A DNA stretch of 7,926 nt from an uncultured Lachnospiraceae bacterium (lineage in GTDB: Bacteria > Bacillota > Clostridia > Lachnospirales > Lachnospiraceae). Below are positions 7,332 to 7,926 of this stretch, one piece after another. Location of the stretch: assembly GCA_902773445.1 (NCBI GenBank), contig CACYEU010000178.1:1-7926 (forward strand), given 5' to 3'. The notes under the pieces are model-generated. The model was not told the DNA's origin, did no database searches, and worked only from the letters and a program-made list of their open reading frames with translations. Both the position numbers and the translations under genes were made by a program. Positions within the stretch are counted from its first letter, which is position 1, and each line of letters opens with the position of its first letter.

Positions 7332-7926
7332 CTATTCCCCGTCTTTCATCAGCTGCCTCATAGCTTCGATCGCAGCTCTGATCGCGGTTGTCGTGTCATG
7401 AACCTGCTCATTCGGAAGACCTGCTTTTGCGCGCTCCTGATTGGCGATCGTCAGAAGCACGGTCCCCATCCGCACACCGAGATAAGATGCAACTGTAAAC
7501 AAAGCCGCCGATTCCATCTCGGAAGCCTTGACGCCGAGTTTGCACCAGGCATTCCATTTATACTGCAGCATGTCAGCTGTCGGAAGTTTCTCGGGTTCGT
7601 GCTGTCCGAAGAAAGCATCCTTGCATTGAACGACGCCAGTATGATATGGGGAATCAAGCTTTTCGGCAGCCTTCACAAGTGCCGTGACAACACCGTAATC
7701 AGCGACAGCAGGAAATTCGATCGGCGCGTATTCTCTGCTGGTGCCTTCCATTCTGATCGCACCTGTCGCGATCACAAGGTCACCGCCGCAGACATTGGTA
7801 TCGATACCTCCGCAGGTTCCGACACGTATAAATGTATGCGCACCGCATTTGGCGAGTTCTTCGATTGCGATCGATGCGGAAGGTCCGCCGATACCGGTCG
7901 ATGTGACACTGATCTTTTTGCCGTCG
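7332..7926 (-). CDS. udp: Uridine phosphorylase (N-terminal part cut by window edge)
   Basis: This nucleoside phosphorylase (NP-I family) splits uridine with phosphate into uracil and ribose-1-phosphate. The frame is open to the right edge, with 197 residues visible. From the usual length of about 250-260, some 60 N-terminal residues are missing. The family signature STGIGGPSASIAIEEL follows the edge closely, then FIRVGTCGGI (phosphate-binding region), EFPAVADY, and SEMESAALF (Met/Glu of the ribose site). The segment QCKDAFFGQHEPEKLP resembles Gram-positive uridine phosphorylases rather than E. coli Udp. A GTG at 7775 is not the start, because the conserved signature lies upstream of it. A broader purine nucleoside phosphorylase is less likely given the uridine-phosphorylase signature. 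The stop is 4 nt before cdd, whose product makes the substrate uridine. Confidence 0.94.
   Translation of the reverse strand, partial: DGKKISVTSTGIGGPSASIAIEELAKCGAHTFIRVGTCGGIDTNVCGGDLVIATGAIRMEGTSREYAPIEFPAVADYGVVTALVKAAEKLDSPYHTGVVQCKDAFFGQHEPEKLPTADMLQYKWNAWCKLGVKASEMESAALFTVASYLGVRMGTVLLTIANQERAKAGLPNEQVHDTTTAIRAAIEAMRQLMKDGE
7335..7340 (-). promoter_or_regulatory. Ribosome binding site of cdd
   Basis: GGGGAA on the minus strand lies 7 nt before the cdd ATG and overlaps the last codons of udp. It supports the ATG at 7327. Confidence 0.6.

Noticed and set aside
7332..7775. A complete 147-residue gene starting at the GTG at 7775
   Set aside because: The uridine phosphorylase signature and phosphate-binding region continue upstream in the same frame to the window edge, so this is an internal codon.
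1..7926. A hidden novel system (defence, mobile element, CRISPR, structured RNA)
   Set aside because: Conserved housekeeping genes fill the window with 19 intergenic nucleotides. I saw no arrays, terminal repeats, transposase or integrase motifs, and no unexplained stretch.

Overview
The window comes from a bacterial chromosome, most likely a low-to-mid GC member of the Bacillota (Firmicutes). Three things point there. miaB is directly followed by mutS, as is common in clostridia and relatives. The uridine phosphorylase is of the Gram-positive type, and the membrane protein belongs to the SpoVB/YtgP group. Base composition looks close to half GC. I cannot place it below phylum; Clostridia or Erysipelotrichia would both fit.

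The window is one unbroken run of eight genes, all on the minus strand. In transcription order (right to left) they are: uridine phosphorylase (udp, 5' end cut by the window edge), cytidine deaminase (cdd), a PhoH-family ATPase with an N-terminal KH-like domain, the rRNA maturation endonuclease YbeY, a 14-helix SpoVB/YtgP/MurJ-like flippase, 5-formyltetrahydrofolate cyclo-ligase, the tRNA methylthiotransferase MiaB, and the mismatch-repair protein MutS (3' end cut, ATPase domain outside). Junctions are gaps of 4, 4, 9 and 2 nt or overlaps of 35, 4 and 4 nt. Only 19 nt are therefore intergenic, and no internal promoter or terminator has room outside coding sequence. The promoter must lie to the right of the window and the end of the transcript to the left.

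The genes fall into small functional blocks. Udp and Cdd are consecutive steps of pyrimidine nucleoside salvage (cytidine to uridine to uracil plus ribose-1-phosphate). PhoH and YbeY are a widely conserved pair linked to RNA maturation and decay. The flippase serves cell-envelope synthesis. The cyclo-ligase feeds the folate one-carbon pool. MiaB modifies A37 of tRNAs and MutS recognises mismatches.

I found no mobile element, CRISPR array, RNA gene or cryptic system. This is an ordinary housekeeping region. The points worth a second look are the unusual gene order around phoH-ybeY, a strong excess of GATC tetramers, a dnaX-type slippery heptamer inside mutS, a short in-frame direct repeat inside the flippase gene, and start-codon choices for ybeY and mutS that need care.
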